Positions 50,301 through 61,400 of a stretch of DNA of 64,000 nucleotides are shown here, piece by piece (within the stretch, counting starts at the first letter, position 1; each line of letters starts with the position of its first letter). Under the pieces are notes generated by a model. It did no database searches and had not been told where the DNA came from. It was given only the letters and a program-made list of their open reading frames with translations. The position numbers were made by a program, and so were the translations under genes. Origin of the DNA: JARRQJ01 sp037381915 (GTDB lineage Bacteria; Pseudomonadota; Gammaproteobacteria; DRLM01); contig JARRQJ010000002.1 in the NCBI GenBank assembly GCA_037381915.1, positions 62,001 to 126,000 of the forward strand, written 5' to 3'.

Positions 50301-50710
50301 ACCGCCTGCCGGGTGTAGTCACCGCCATACAGAGCGCCGGCCAGGTGGCCCTGGCCGACGTGGAGGTCCGGGGCGGCGCCATGAGCGCACTGCTGATGGA
50401 GAGCGATGCTGAGGCGGGCCGTCTTAAACCCGGCGCGCCGGTGCTGGTCCTGTTTCAGGAAGCCGAGGTGTCACTCGCCAAGCACCTGGCGGGGCTCATC
50501 AGTTTGCGCAACCGCCTCGGCACGCGCATCAAACAAGTGGACAAGGGCGGCGTGCTGACCCGAGTGGCGCTTGACTACCACGGACATGAAATCGTTTCCA
50601 TCATCACCACCCGTTCGGCGGAGCGGCTGCAGCTTGCCGCCGGCGACGAGGTCGAGGCGCTGATCAAGGCCAACGAGGTCACCTTGGTAGCGCGGGAGGC
50701 ATCGTCGTGA
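50297..50710 (+). CDS. TOBE-domain molybdate-binding protein (Mop-like)
   Basis: 137 aa with two TOBE/Mop-like domains: NRLPGVVTAIQSAGQVALADVEVRGGAM and RNRLGTRIKQVDKGGVLTRVALDYHGHEIVSIITTRSAERLQLAAGDEVEALIKANEVTLV. Binds molybdate for storage or delivery. Coupled by overlaps to both modA and modB. Confidence 0.85.
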   Translation: MNRLPGVVTAIQSAGQVALADVEVRGGAMSALLMESDAEAGRLKPGAPVLVLFQEAEVSLAKHLAGLISLRNRLGTRIKQVDKGGVLTRVALDYHGHEIVSIITTRSAERLQLAAGDEVEALIKANEVTLVAREASS

Positions 50711-51387
50711 CTCTCGATTGGCAACCGCTCATCCTGACTCTGCAATTGGCCGGTGTCACCTCTGTGCTGTTGTTGCTCATCGGCGTGCCACTGGCATGGT
50801 GGATGGCCTCCAGCCGCTCGCGCTTTAAAACCGTGGCGGAAACCTTGGTAAGCATGCCCCTGATCCTGCCGCCCTCGGTGCTCGGTTTCTATCTGTTGCT
50901 CGCCTTCAGCCCGGAGAACTTCTTCGGGGCCTTCCTGCGCGATCATTTTGCGCTCCGGCTGGTGTTCAGTTTCCCGGGGCTGGTGGTCGGCTCAGTGTTG
51001 TTCAGCCTGCCATTCATGGTGCAACCGGTACAGGCGGGATTCCTGGCGCTGCCCTCCTCTCTCGCCGAGGCCTCCTACACCCTGGGCAAGTCACGGCGGC
51101 ACACCTTGTTCAAGGTGTTATTGCCCAATGTCCGCCCCGCGCTGCTCACCGGTACGGTGCTCAGTTTCGCCCACACCATCGGCGAATTCGGCGTGGTACT
51201 GATGATCGGCGGCAATATCCCGGGCGTGACCCGCGTCGCCTCCATCGCCATCTACGACGAAGTGGAAAGCCTCAATTACGCCGCCGCCCATTTTCATGCC
51301 GCGGTGTTACTCGCCTTGAGCTTCACCATCCTGCTGGCGGTTTACGCTATCAATAAGCGCTTCAACGTCACGCGTGGTTCCCTGTGA
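50707..51387 (+). CDS. modB: Molybdate ABC transporter permease ModB
   Basis: 226 aa from GTG. Five to six membrane helices and the permease loop EASYTLGKSRRHTLFKVLLPNVRPALLTGTVLSFAHTIGEFG. The GTG overlaps the preceding stop, which decides the start. Confidence 0.95.
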   Translation: MTLDWQPLILTLQLAGVTSVLLLLIGVPLAWWMASSRSRFKTVAETLVSMPLILPPSVLGFYLLLAFSPENFFGAFLRDHFALRLVFSFPGLVVGSVLFSLPFMVQPVQAGFLALPSSLAEASYTLGKSRRHTLFKVLLPNVRPALLTGTVLSFAHTIGEFGVVLMIGGNIPGVTRVASIAIYDEVESLNYAAAHFHAAVLLALSFTILLAVYAINKRFNVTRGSL

Positions 51388-52259
51388 TCGAGATCGACAT
51401 CCATAAAAGACTGAACGGCGCCGCCGGCGAATTCAGCCTGCATGTGCAACTGCGCATGAAGAACGGTGAGTTGGGCACGCTGTTCGGCGATTCCGGGGCC
51501 GGCAAGACCACCTTGCTGCGCATACTCGCCGGCCTAACGACGGCCGATGAGGGGATGATACGCATCGGTGACGAAACATGGCTCGATACCCGGCGGCACA
51601 TCAATCTGCCGGCACAGAAACGCCGCATCGGCTTCGTCTTCCAGGATCAGGCCTTGTTTCCGCACCTCAGCGTGTACGGCAATCTCGCCTATGCGCTGCC
51701 CAAACATGCCGACCGCCGTTTCATCGACGAACTGCTGGAACTCACCGGCCTGTCGGTACTGCGGGACCGCCGGCCGGATACCCTCTCCGGCGGCCAACGC
51801 CAGCGCGTCGCCCTGGCCCGCGCCCTCGCCCGCCAGCCGGAAATATTGCTGCTGGACGAACCACTGTCCGCCCTGGATGCCAACACCCGTCATGCCCTGC
51901 AGGATGAAATCCTGCGGCTGCATAAGACCCTCGGCCTCAGCACACTCATGGTCACCCATGATATCCCCGAGGTCTTCAAGCTCGCCGACCGGGTATTCAT
52001 GTTGGGAAATGGCGCCGTCACCCGCAGCGGCCCACCAGCGGCGGTATTCGCGGATCGACGGTGCGACGGCAAGATCCGACTCCCGGCCGAGGTGCTGGCC
52101 ATTGAAGGCGATGGCGTACTTCACACCCTCACCGTGCTGGTGGGCAAGCAAATCTTCAGTGTCGTCGCCGTCAATGAGGAGGTCCGCGATCTCCGCATCG
52201 GGGACAGGATCATCCTCCTGCCCAAGACCTTCAGCCCCATGATCGTTACCGTAAACTGA
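51384..52259 (+). CDS. modC: Molybdate ABC transporter ATPase ModC
   Basis: 291 aa from GTG. Walker A GDSGAGKTT, signature LSGGQRQRVALARAL, Walker B ILLLDEPLSALD. It is shorter than E. coli ModC (352 aa): only one partial TOBE-like region is visible after residue 230, matching the presence of a separate TOBE protein in the operon. Confidence 0.94.
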   Translation: MIEIDIHKRLNGAAGEFSLHVQLRMKNGELGTLFGDSGAGKTTLLRILAGLTTADEGMIRIGDETWLDTRRHINLPAQKRRIGFVFQDQALFPHLSVYGNLAYALPKHADRRFIDELLELTGLSVLRDRRPDTLSGGQRQRVALARALARQPEILLLDEPLSALDANTRHALQDEILRLHKTLGLSTLMVTHDIPEVFKLADRVFMLGNGAVTRSGPPAAVFADRRCDGKIRLPAEVLAIEGDGVLHTLTVLVGKQIFSVVAVNEEVRDLRIGDRIILLPKTFSPMIVTVN

Positions 52260-52311
52260 GTTGTAACCATGCATCCTGAGTCCGCGCGCCGAAGGCGGAT
52301 GGATTGACCGC

Positions 52312-53337
52312 TCAAGACTCGCCGATATCCATGCCCTCCCGATGGGCCGGAGCCTCCGCCGCGGGAGGATGCGCATGGGGCGACCAGCTGCGTACATGCA
52401 GATCGCGCTGCGGAAAGGGTATCTCGATGCCGTACCTGCCGAGGGCGGTTTCGATCGCCCACAGGTAGTCCGCCTGAACCGCTCCGGGACGTTTGACCGC
52501 ATCCGAGGTCAGCCAGACAATTAACTCGAAATTCAGGCTGCTATCGCCGAACCCCGTCAGCCATACCTGGGGCTTGCGGGCCTGGTCGTTGGTGAGGGTA
52601 TGGGTTACACTGGCCGCCGCCTCCAGCACCGCCTTGCGCACCAGGTCCTTGTCACTGCCGTAGGCCACGCCGAACGGCACGTGGATACGCCGATAGACGT
52701 CGCGCATGGTCCAGTTCATTACATGTCCGTTCACAAACACGGAGTTGGGCACCACGATATCTATATTGTCGTTGGTGGTGATCACCGTGCTGCGGATATT
52801 GATCTCCCGCACCTCGCCGCTGATCCCCGACTCGAGTTCGATGTAATCGCCGACCTTCAGGGACTTTTCGAACAGCAACATGAGCCCGGCGATGAAATTA
52901 CTTACCAGGGTCTGCAAACCGAAGCCGACGCCTACGCCCAGCGCGCTGGCGAACAGCGCGAACTTGCTCAGATCAATGCCGATGGCAGACAGCCCGATGA
53001 GAAAACCGACCGTCATCACGGTGTAGTGAAGCAGACGGCTCAAGGTGTAAATCGATGCGCGGTTGAGGTTGGGGCGCAACGCGGACAGCCGCTCTATTGC
53101 GCGCCGTCCCAGCTTGGAGATCCACCAGGCGATGGTGAGGATGACGACGATGTGTATCAGGTTCAAGGTCGTCAGGTGGAGATCGCTGACCTCAATGAGC
53201 GGCCGGTTCAGCCAATGCAAGACAACCTGCCAGGTGGAATCCGCCGTTACGTGGGGGATGTCAACCACAAGGCCGGGGTCACTGCTTTTCCCCGAGGCAT
53301 CCATCGCGATCAATCCCATATCTGTTCCGAAGCTCAT
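52312..53337 (-). CDS. MscS-family mechanosensitive channel
   Basis: 341 aa. Membrane helices at about 60-160, with the pore helix ASALGVGVGFGLQTLVSNFIAGLMLLFEKSLKVGD and the beta domain GISGEVREINIRSTVITTNDNIDIVVPNS. Releases solutes on hypo-osmotic shock. Its ATG overlaps the corA-like stop (ATGA). Confidence 0.92.
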   Translation of the reverse strand: MSFGTDMGLIAMDASGKSSDPGLVVDIPHVTADSTWQVVLHWLNRPLIEVSDLHLTTLNLIHIVVILTIAWWISKLGRRAIERLSALRPNLNRASIYTLSRLLHYTVMTVGFLIGLSAIGIDLSKFALFASALGVGVGFGLQTLVSNFIAGLMLLFEKSLKVGDYIELESGISGEVREINIRSTVITTNDNIDIVVPNSVFVNGHVMNWTMRDVYRRIHVPFGVAYGSDKDLVRKAVLEAAASVTHTLTNDQARKPQVWLTGFGDSSLNFELIVWLTSDAVKRPGAVQADYLWAIETALGRYGIEIPFPQRDLHVRSWSPHAHPPAAEAPAHREGMDIGES

Positions 53338-54293
53338 AGCCAGCGCATCCTGCGAAAGGCATAAAGCAACAGCAACACAATACCGGCCATCACCCCCAGC
53401 AGGATGAAATAGCCGGACCGCGCATGGAGTTCCGGCATATTCTCAAAGTTCATGCCGTAGACGCCCGCCAGGAAGCTGAGCGGGACGAAGATGGCCGTAA
53501 TAATGGTGAGAATTTTTATAATATGATTCAGATTATGAGAGGCCAGTGAAATATAGCCGTCGATCAGATCGGACGCGAGCTCATAATAAAGGGTCGCCAG
53601 ACTGTTGGCACGATCCTGATGCTCATAGACGTCATTGATCTCATGTACCCGCTCCGCGCGGATACCCGGCGGTTGATGCGCGGCGAGCTTGGCGAATATC
53701 TGCACCTGGTACAAAAATACCCTGCGAAACTTGCGCAACTGGGTCTTGTAGCCGATCAACTCCGCCAACATCTCATCCCGCGGTTCGTTGATCATGTCCT
53801 GCTCAAGGACCTCTATGCGCGATTCCAGACCCAGCAATTTCTTCAGATAACGATCGACGATGATTCTGGACAGCCGCAATGCCAAGGCATCGGGGCCGCG
53901 GACAAACAGGGAACGGTCCTGATCCACTTCCTGCCACAATCTGTCGATGCTGGGCGAATCGTCCGCATGACGCGTGATTAGAAAACGTTTGCCGACGAAC
54001 ATGGCGATCTGGATGGTGTCGAAGACAAAATCGGGCTTGTCCGGACCCAAACCCTTCAACAATATAAAGACGTAATTATCGAACGGCTCCAATTTGGGTG
54101 GGTGCCGCTCGCGCTGTGCATCCTGAACCGCCATGGGATGCAGTCCAAATCCCTGGATAAGGACCCGCTTCTCCTGTTGCGGGTCCTCGCCCCACAAATC
54201 CGCCCACAATACGGTATCTTGCTGAGCGCGCCATTCATCCAGCAACCGTACGTCGCCGCGCTTTAGTTCCTGCGTCACGGAATTGTAAAGCAT
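53334..54293 (-). CDS. corA: CorA-type magnesium/cobalt transporter
   Basis: 319 aa. A long soluble N-terminal domain and two C-terminal membrane helices bearing the motif GVYGMNFENMPEL (GMN selectivity motif). Coupled to the MscS gene. Confidence 0.93.
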   Translation of the reverse strand: MLYNSVTQELKRGDVRLLDEWRAQQDTVLWADLWGEDPQQEKRVLIQGFGLHPMAVQDAQRERHPPKLEPFDNYVFILLKGLGPDKPDFVFDTIQIAMFVGKRFLITRHADDSPSIDRLWQEVDQDRSLFVRGPDALALRLSRIIVDRYLKKLLGLESRIEVLEQDMINEPRDEMLAELIGYKTQLRKFRRVFLYQVQIFAKLAAHQPPGIRAERVHEINDVYEHQDRANSLATLYYELASDLIDGYISLASHNLNHIIKILTIITAIFVPLSFLAGVYGMNFENMPELHARSGYFILLGVMAGIVLLLLYAFRRMRWL

Positions 54294-54768
54294 CGTGCGA
54301 ATGGCCTGCCCCCCCGTCGCAATTCTTAGAGATAGATATTACCCTAAAAACGCGGAGTGAACCCGCCCCTTTCCTCAGGCGGTCTTCATCCCGTGTATCC
54401 AGGAGAAGCAATGCATTCGGCCGTGCTTACGTACGATGCGCGGTAGGGCAGCCGAATCCACCCCGCTCCAGGGCGGCGGTCTGTCCTACGATCGTCATAG
54501 TGCTCGCACGCCCCCGCGCGGGTCGCTTGACACGCCGCGCGAGGGGGCTATAGTCTTGGACCATGAATGACGGCGTTGTAGCAAAGCTCATTTCCCTCAA
54601 AAAAAGCGCAATGCGACTGTGGCGTGTATGCGCGCCCGCCGCCTTGCAGTCTGAAACGCACCCTTTGTAAACATCTTTAGTAACGACTATGGCGGCCACG
54701 GATCTTCCCGGGACCGCCGTACCTGCTATCACCGCAAGATCCACGGTCCGCCGCCAACCAGGAGCGAT
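54294..54768. other. Intergenic gap, nothing firm
   Basis: 475 bp between the divergent corA-like gene and the DMT transporter gene. A minus-strand reading frame (54427-54744) lacks a ribosome binding site and family similarity. No promoter called. Confidence 0.5.
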
Positions 54769-55716
54769 GTGGTGACATCGACAGTAGAAACCGGTTCAGC
54801 TTCCCGTCCCGCCGTCTCCGGCGGCCTGCTAGTCTTTCTCGCGGCCGTGGGCTTTTCGGCCAAGGCGGTACTGGTCAAACTCGCCTACACCTACAGCCCC
54901 AAGCTCGATGCCATCACCCTCATGAGCCTGCGCATGCTGCTGTCACTGCCGTTCTTCCTGGCGGTGGCATTCTGGTCGCAGCGCAACAATGGTCAGGCGC
55001 GCCTGGAGCGCCAAGACCTGATGGCGGTGGCCGGGCTGGGTATCCTGGGTTTTTACCTGGCGGGATTTTTGGATTTTGCCGGCTTAAGCTACATCTCCGC
55101 CGGTCTCGAACGTCTGATCCTGTTTCTCTATCCGACGCTGGTTGTGATATTTTCGGCGCTGTTTTTCGGCCGCCCCATCCGCCGGCAGGAATGCTTCGCC
55201 CTGTTGTCGAGCTATCTCGGCATCACCCTGGTCTTCGGTGCCAGCATGGTTACCTATTCTCCGCAGCTTTTGCAGGGTTCCCTGCTGGTTTTCGGGGCAG
55301 CGTTGAGTTTTGCGCTTTACATCCTGGTCAATGGCCACTATGTGCACCGCATCGGCTCGTCGCGCCTCACCGCCTATGTGATGTCCAGCGCCTGCATCGC
55401 GACCGGCATTCACTTCGTCGCCACGCATCACAGTATCGCCGCATTCGATCTGCCCTTGCCCGTTTATGGAATCGCCGGCGCGATGGCGATCTTTTCGACG
55501 GTGATACCCGCGTTTCTCCTCAACGCCGGCATGCATCGTATCGGCGCCAATGCAACGTCGATCATCAGTTCCGTGGGACCGGTGCTGACCTTGTCGTTCG
55601 CCTATGTGCTGTTGGGTGAGACCTTGAGCGGGATGCAGTTGGCGGGAACGGCCCTGGTCATCGCCGGCGTCGTAATCGTCGGCATCCGTAAGCGCGGTGC
55701 CGCAACTGGCGACTAG
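54769..55716 (+). CDS. DMT (EamA) family transporter
   Basis: 315 aa, about ten membrane helices in two EamA repeats (GGLLVFLAAVGFSAKAVLVKLAYTY and the second from GSLLVFGAALSFALYILVNG; GPVLTLSFAYVLLGETLSGMQLAGTALVIAGV). Substrate unknown. GTG start with AGGAG upstream; a second GTG is adjacent, so the start is uncertain by one codon. Confidence 0.88.
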   Translation: MVTSTVETGSASRPAVSGGLLVFLAAVGFSAKAVLVKLAYTYSPKLDAITLMSLRMLLSLPFFLAVAFWSQRNNGQARLERQDLMAVAGLGILGFYLAGFLDFAGLSYISAGLERLILFLYPTLVVIFSALFFGRPIRRQECFALLSSYLGITLVFGASMVTYSPQLLQGSLLVFGAALSFALYILVNGHYVHRIGSSRLTAYVMSSACIATGIHFVATHHSIAAFDLPLPVYGIAGAMAIFSTVIPAFLLNAGMHRIGANATSIISSVGPVLTLSFAYVLLGETLSGMQLAGTALVIAGVVIVGIRKRGAATGD

Positions 55717-55738
55717 GCTCACGAACCGGCCCTCATCG

Positions 55739-56803
55739 CTACAAGTCAGGGAGTATGCGCGCCAGAGTTTCGACCAGCGCCTTGCATTGGCTCCCGGTTC
55801 CCACAGTGATCCGCAGGAACTGGCTGATCCGCTCCTGGCTGAAATGGCGGACGACGATACCCGCCTCCCGTAGCCTGTGGCTTATCCTAGCCGCGTCATG
55901 GCGTGTGTGGCGCGCAAACACAAAATTGGCCTTGGAGGGCAGCACCTCGAAATCCAGCCTGCATAATGCCTCCGCGACCTCCTCACGGAGGCGAATGATG
56001 GCGGCCGTGGTCTTTTCAAAATGGGACCTGTCGCGCAACGCCGCCACCGCCCCTTTGAGCGCGAGCCTGCCTAATGGGTAGGAATTGAAGCTATCCTTGA
56101 TGCGCGTCAAGGCCTCGATCAATGTCGGATCGCCAAGGGCAAACCCCACCCTCAAGCCAGCCAGCGATCGAGACTTGGAAAGGGTCTGAATGACCAGCAA
56201 ATTGGGATAGCGACCGACCAACGGAGCCGCGGTCTCGCCGCCGAAATCGATGTAGGCCTCGTCAATGACCACCACTGAATCGCGATTCCTTCTCAACAGC
56301 GCCTCAATGGCCTCCCGCGCCAGGGCGCAGCCGGTAGGGGCATTGGGATTCGGAAAGATGATTCCGCCGTTGGGTCGATCGTAATCGTCAAGCCTGATTT
56401 GCATGTCCTCCGTCAGCGGCACCTGTTCATAATTGATCTCATACAAACCGCAATAGACGGGGTAGAAACTGTAAGTGATATCCGGAAACAGCAATGGCCG
56501 CTCGTGTTTCAGCAATGCATGAAAGGCGTGCGCCAACACTTCATCCGACCCATTGCCCACGAACACCTGCTGCTTTTTCAGCTGAAAGTATTCCGCGATG
56601 ACGGTTCTCAGCTCATCCGCGTCCGGATCCGGATAGAGGCGCAGGGTGTCACCCAGTTCCTCACGCAGGGCGGCCAAGACCTGCGGTGACGGACCAAAGG
56701 GATTTTCATTGGTATTGAGCTTGATCAGATTGGCGAGTCGGGGCTGTTCGCCGGGAACGTAAGGCTTCAACCGTTCGACTATAGGGCTCCAAAAACGATT
56801 CAT
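55739..56803 (-). CDS. hisC: Histidinol-phosphate aminotransferase HisC
   Basis: 354 aa class I/II aminotransferase. IKLNTNENPFGPSP at the N-terminus, NPNAPTGCAL, VIDEAYIDF and the PLP Lys in TLSKSRSLAGLRVG. Converts imidazole acetol phosphate in histidine synthesis. The start at MNRFWSP is family-typical. No other his genes nearby. Confidence 0.9.
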   Translation of the reverse strand: MNRFWSPIVERLKPYVPGEQPRLANLIKLNTNENPFGPSPQVLAALREELGDTLRLYPDPDADELRTVIAEYFQLKKQQVFVGNGSDEVLAHAFHALLKHERPLLFPDITYSFYPVYCGLYEINYEQVPLTEDMQIRLDDYDRPNGGIIFPNPNAPTGCALAREAIEALLRRNRDSVVVIDEAYIDFGGETAAPLVGRYPNLLVIQTLSKSRSLAGLRVGFALGDPTLIEALTRIKDSFNSYPLGRLALKGAVAALRDRSHFEKTTAAIIRLREEVAEALCRLDFEVLPSKANFVFARHTRHDAARISHRLREAGIVVRHFSQERISQFLRITVGTGSQCKALVETLARILPDL

Positions 56804-57128
56804 AGTTGGACTTTCAATTAAGCGTGATCGGCAATTTTCCCATGCATCATGACACATTAGCCGTCCTTCCGAATATCCGACGCTCCCGTCTCACCGTGGC
56901 AATAGATGTCGTGAATTGCCGGCCCGACGGCATCGGGATGAGGACTGCCCGGCCGTCGTGACGAGCGCCTCAATGCCACACAATATATTAAGGTGTTGAT
57001 AACCGTCTCCAGCGACTTTTATTCCCTGTATCACCATGGTATCCGGGCAGATGCTTATATTTTCATTTATTAATCCGGAGCAAGAGTCGGTAGCCAGCCT
57101 CCCCGAAACCACAATCTATGTCGGAGTA

Positions 57129-57152
57129 TACATACATGCGCGCTTGTATATA
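57129..57152. promoter_or_regulatory. AcrR-like operator upstream of the RND efflux operon
   Basis: TACATACAT-GCGCGC-TTGTATATA: a 24 bp dyad with 7 of 9 arm matches, close to the E. coli AcrR operator TACATACAT-N6-ATGTATGTA. It ends 36 bp before the first gene. The TetR regulator encoded at 63122 is the likely ligand. The rest of the 385 bp gap to hisC shows nothing firm. Confidence 0.78.
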
Positions 57153-57188
57153 ATATGGCCTTTGCACTCTTCAAGACGGATACTACCC

Positions 57189-58445
57189 ATGGCGCGCGCT
57201 CCCCACACCAATTTCCACGGCGGCCCTCATCAACGCAGAGACCGGCAATGGCTGTACGCCGCCGGTGTCATCGTGACGATGGCCATGCTCACCGGCTGCG
57301 GCAAGAACAGCGAGGCCGCCGGCGGACCGGGCGGGGGCGGTGGCATGCCGCCGATGCCGGTGACGGTGGTCGAGGCCAAACCCCAGCAGGTGCCGGTGCT
57401 CATCGAGGAAGTCGGACAAGCCGAGGGTTCCAAGGACGTGGAGGTGCACGCCCGCGTGTCCGGGATCCTCACCAAACAGCTTTTCACGGAAGGCGATAAG
57501 GTGGAGGCGGGTGCCACCCTGTTCACCATCGACCCCGCGCCCTTCGAAATCGCCCTGGCCCAGGCGCGCGCCGCCCTGGAACAGAGCAAGGCCAATCTCA
57601 AACAGGCGCAGCGCGAAGCCAAGCGGCTCAAGCCGCTGGTCAAGGAAAAGGCGGTCAGTCAAAAGGATCTGGACGACGCCAATACCACTTTGCTGAGGGC
57701 ACAAGCCGCGCTGCTGGCCGCCAAGGCGCAGGTGCGCGACGCGAAATTAAATCTGTCCTATACCAAGGTCACCGCCCCCATCACCGGCGTGACGGGTCGC
57801 GCCGAGTATTCCGAAGGCAACCTAGTCACGCCCGGCGCCGCCACCGGCCTGTTGACCACCATGCATATCATCGACCCCATCTGGGTGCGCTTCGCCTTGT
57901 CGGAAGCAGAAGCGCGGCAACTGCGTGAGGCCGGCAACAAGGCCACGGTGAAACTGGTCCTGTCCGACGGCAGCACCTATGCTCACACGGGCAAGCTCAA
58001 CTACACTGCCTCAACGGTGAACACCACCACCGGCATGGTGCCGATGCGCGCCGAATTCCCCAATCCCGAGTCGATCCTGCTGCCCGGTCAATTCGTGCGC
58101 GTTCAGTTGGCCATCGGCGAACGCCAGGCGTACCTGATACCCCAGGCCGCGCTGGCGCAGAACGAGCACGGCCAGACCTTGTTTACCGTCACCGCAAAAA
58201 ATACCGTAGCACCGCGGCCGGTGGAAACCGACGGCTGGTCGGGCACCGACTGGGTCGTGACCAAGGGACTGAATCCCGGCGACAAGATCATCATCGACAA
58301 CCTGATGAAGATGCGTCCCGGTGCCCCGGTTATGCCTCATGCCCCGGGTGAAGGCCCCGGCGCGGCCATGGGCGGCGGGAAACATCCGGACGCCGGCAAA
58401 GCCCCTGCCGCAAAACCGGCCAGCCGGTCCGAAGCTCAGGATTAG
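57189..58445 (+). CDS. RND efflux periplasmic adaptor (AcrA-like)
   Basis: 418 aa lipoprotein (lipobox MLTGC). Domains in order: beta-barrel/lipoyl (VEVHARVSGILTKQLFTEGDKVEAG), coiled-coil hairpin (LAQARAALEQSKANLKQAQREAKRL), lipoyl return (VTAPITGVTGRAEYSEGNLV) and membrane-proximal part. Joins the inner-membrane pump to the outer-membrane channel. C-terminus Gly/Ala/Pro-rich. Confidence 0.93.
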   Translation: MARAPHTNFHGGPHQRRDRQWLYAAGVIVTMAMLTGCGKNSEAAGGPGGGGGMPPMPVTVVEAKPQQVPVLIEEVGQAEGSKDVEVHARVSGILTKQLFTEGDKVEAGATLFTIDPAPFEIALAQARAALEQSKANLKQAQREAKRLKPLVKEKAVSQKDLDDANTTLLRAQAALLAAKAQVRDAKLNLSYTKVTAPITGVTGRAEYSEGNLVTPGAATGLLTTMHIIDPIWVRFALSEAEARQLREAGNKATVKLVLSDGSTYAHTGKLNYTASTVNTTTGMVPMRAEFPNPESILLPGQFVRVQLAIGERQAYLIPQAALAQNEHGQTLFTVTAKNTVAPRPVETDGWSGTDWVVTKGLNPGDKIIIDNLMKMRPGAPVMPHAPGEGPGAAMGGGKHPDAGKAPAAKPASRSEAQD

Positions 58446-58474
58446 ACGCTCCGTACTCCAGCGAAAGCTAACTC

Positions 58475-61400
58475 ATGTCAAAATTCTTCATCGAACGTCC
58501 CATCTTTGCCACGGTGCTGGCCATCATCATCGTGATCTCCGGATTGGTCGCGGCGAACATCCTGCCCATTGCCCAGTACCCGGAGATCGCACCGCCCACC
58601 GTCACCATCAGAGCCAGCTATCCCGGTGCCTCCGCCGAAACCCTGGCCAAGACCGTGGCCGCGCCCATCGAAGAACAATTGTCCGGGGTGGAAAACCTGC
58701 TGTACTTCAATTCCACGTCCTCCTCCAACGGCAGTATCAATATCACCGCTACCTTCGAAGTGGGAACCGACATCGACAAGGCTACCTTCGATGTCAACAA
58801 CCGGGTGCAGCTCGCCACACCGCGGCTGCCCGACGAGGTGCGGCGCTACGGCGTGACCGTGGCCAAGCGTTCGCAGAACATCCTGCTGGTGGCGGCGTTG
58901 AACTCGCCGGACAAGTCGCGCAGCATGCTGTATCTGTCCAACTACGCCACCCAGAACATCGTCGATGAACTGAAGCGGGTCCCCGGTACGGCGGACATCA
59001 TCGTATTCGGCGCCCGCGACTACTCAATGCGCATCTGGCTCAAACCGGACCGCATGGCGCAGCTCGGCCTCACCACCGCCGACATCACCGCCGCCATCGA
59101 CGCGCAGAATGCCCAGTACGCCGCCGGTAAGATCGGTGCCGAACCCTCCCCCAAGGGCCAACAACTGGTCTACACCGTCACCGCGCGAGGCCGCATGTTG
59201 GAGCCCGAGGAGTTCGGCAACATCGTCCTGCGCGCCAACGGCCCGCATGGCGTACTCAAGCTCAAAGACGTGGCACGCATTGAACTGGGCGCACTCAGCT
59301 ACGATCAGGCCAATACCGTCAACGGCCAACCCTCCATCGCCATTGCCGTGTTCCTGCAATCCGGCGCCAACGCCCTGGACGTGGCCCACGCCATCCGCGC
59401 CAAGATGGCGGAATTGAAGAAGGACCGCTTCCCCAAAGGCGTGGATTACCTGATTCCCTATGACACCACCCGCTTCGTCTCCGCCTCCATCAAGGCGGTA
59501 GTGCACACCCTGGTGGAGGCGGCGATCCTGGTGCTGATGGTGGTGTTCGTCTTCCTGCAGACCTTCCGCGCCACCTTGATCCCCATGATCGCGGTGCCGG
59601 TATCGCTAATCGGCACCTTCGCCGGCCTGTGGCTGTTCGGTTTCTCCATCAATACCCTGACCCTGTTCGCCATGGTGCTGGCGGTGGGTATCGTGGTCGA
59701 CGACGCCATCGTGGTGCTAGAAAACGTCGAACGCCTGATGCGCGAGGAAAAGATGAAGCCTTTCGACGCCGCGCTGGAGGCCATGCGCGAAGTGCAAAAT
59801 GCCATCATCGGTATCGTGTTGTCGCTGGTAGCGGTGTTCATCCCGGTGGCCTTCCTCGGCGGCATCGCCGGACAGCTCTATCGCCAGTTCGCGGTAACGG
59901 TGGCCATCGCCGTCGTGCTGTCCGGCTTCGTGGCCCTGACCCTGACGCCTACCCTGTGCGCGGTATTGCTCAAACCGCGCAATCATGACGGCGGCGTCAT
60001 GCACAAACTGTTCATGCCCTTCAACCGTGGTTTTACCTGGCTGACGCGGCACTTTCTGGGCGCGGTTAATCTGGCCCTGCATTATCGCATTGCGGCGCTG
60101 GGCATATTCGCGGGCATCCTCGCGCTCGTGACATTTCTGTTCCTGCGCATACCCGGCAGTTTCGTGCCGCCGGAAGACATGGGTTATATCATTACGGTGG
60201 TCCAGCTGCCCGACGGTGCCACCCTGGAGCGCACCGAAAAAACCACGGAACAGTTGCGGCAGATGATGGCCGGCAACCAGGCGATCGAGAACATTTTCAT
60301 CGTCAACGGCTTCGACCTCATTAGCGGCAGCAACAAGAGCAACTCCGCCACCATCTTCATGCCCTTGAAACCCTGGCAGGATCGCCATGAGACCGCCGCG
60401 CAGCTGGTAAAGGAGGTGAGCGGCAAGGGCTTCATGCTCTCCGACGGCATCGCCTTCGCCATCAACCCGCCGCCGATCCGCGGCCTGGGCACCACCGGCG
60501 GCTTTGAGGTCTATGTGCGCGGCCGCGCCGATCCCGATCCCCAGCATCTGGCCAAGGTCACCAACGACTTCATCGCCACGCTCAGCAAGGACCCGGTTTT
60601 GCAAGGCCTGCGCACCCTGTACCGTCCCACCGTGCCGCAATTGCGCGTCGAGGTGGATCGCGAGAAGGCCCTCTCCATGGGGGTGCCGGTCAGCAATGTC
60701 TTCGCCGCCCTCCAGGCGCAGATGGGCTCGCTGTACGTCAACGACTTCAACAAGGCCGGCCGCACCTACCATGTCACCATCCAGGCTGATGCTCAGTACC
60801 GATCCAAGCCATCGGATCTGGGTAATATCTACGTGCGTTCGACCACCACCCAGGCCATGATTCCGCTCAAGGCACTGATCAAAGTCAAGCACATCATCGG
60901 TCCCGAACAGCTGGAACGCTTTGATGGCTACATCGCCGCCAAGGTGTTCGGTAGCGCCAAACCCGGTTACAGCTCGGGCGAGGCCATCGCCGCGGTGGAG
61001 AGGATCGCCAAACAGGCCTTGCCCAAAGGCTATGACATCGAATGGACCGGTACGGCCTTCCAGGAAAAACGCACCGGCAGCGCCTCCGTGTTCGCCTTCG
61101 GCTTCGCCATCGTCATGGTCTATCTGATTCTGTCGGCGCTCTACGAACGCTGGGGCGTACCCTTCGCCGTGCTGCTGGCGGTGCCCTTCGCCATGGCGGG
61201 CGCCCTGGGATTCGTTTACTTGCGCGGCATGGAGAACAATATCTACTTCCAGATCGGTCTGGTGGTGTTGATCGGCCTCGCGGCGAAGAACGCGATCCTC
61301 ATCGCCGAATTCGCCATGCAGGGCATGGAACACGGCAAACACGCCCCCGAGGCGGCGCACGAGGCGGCCCGTCTGCGTTTCCGGCCCATCATCATGACTT

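Noticed and set aside
54427..54744. 105-codon minus-strand frame before the DMT transporter
   Set aside because: No ribosome binding site, no similarity recognised, placed where promoters are expected.
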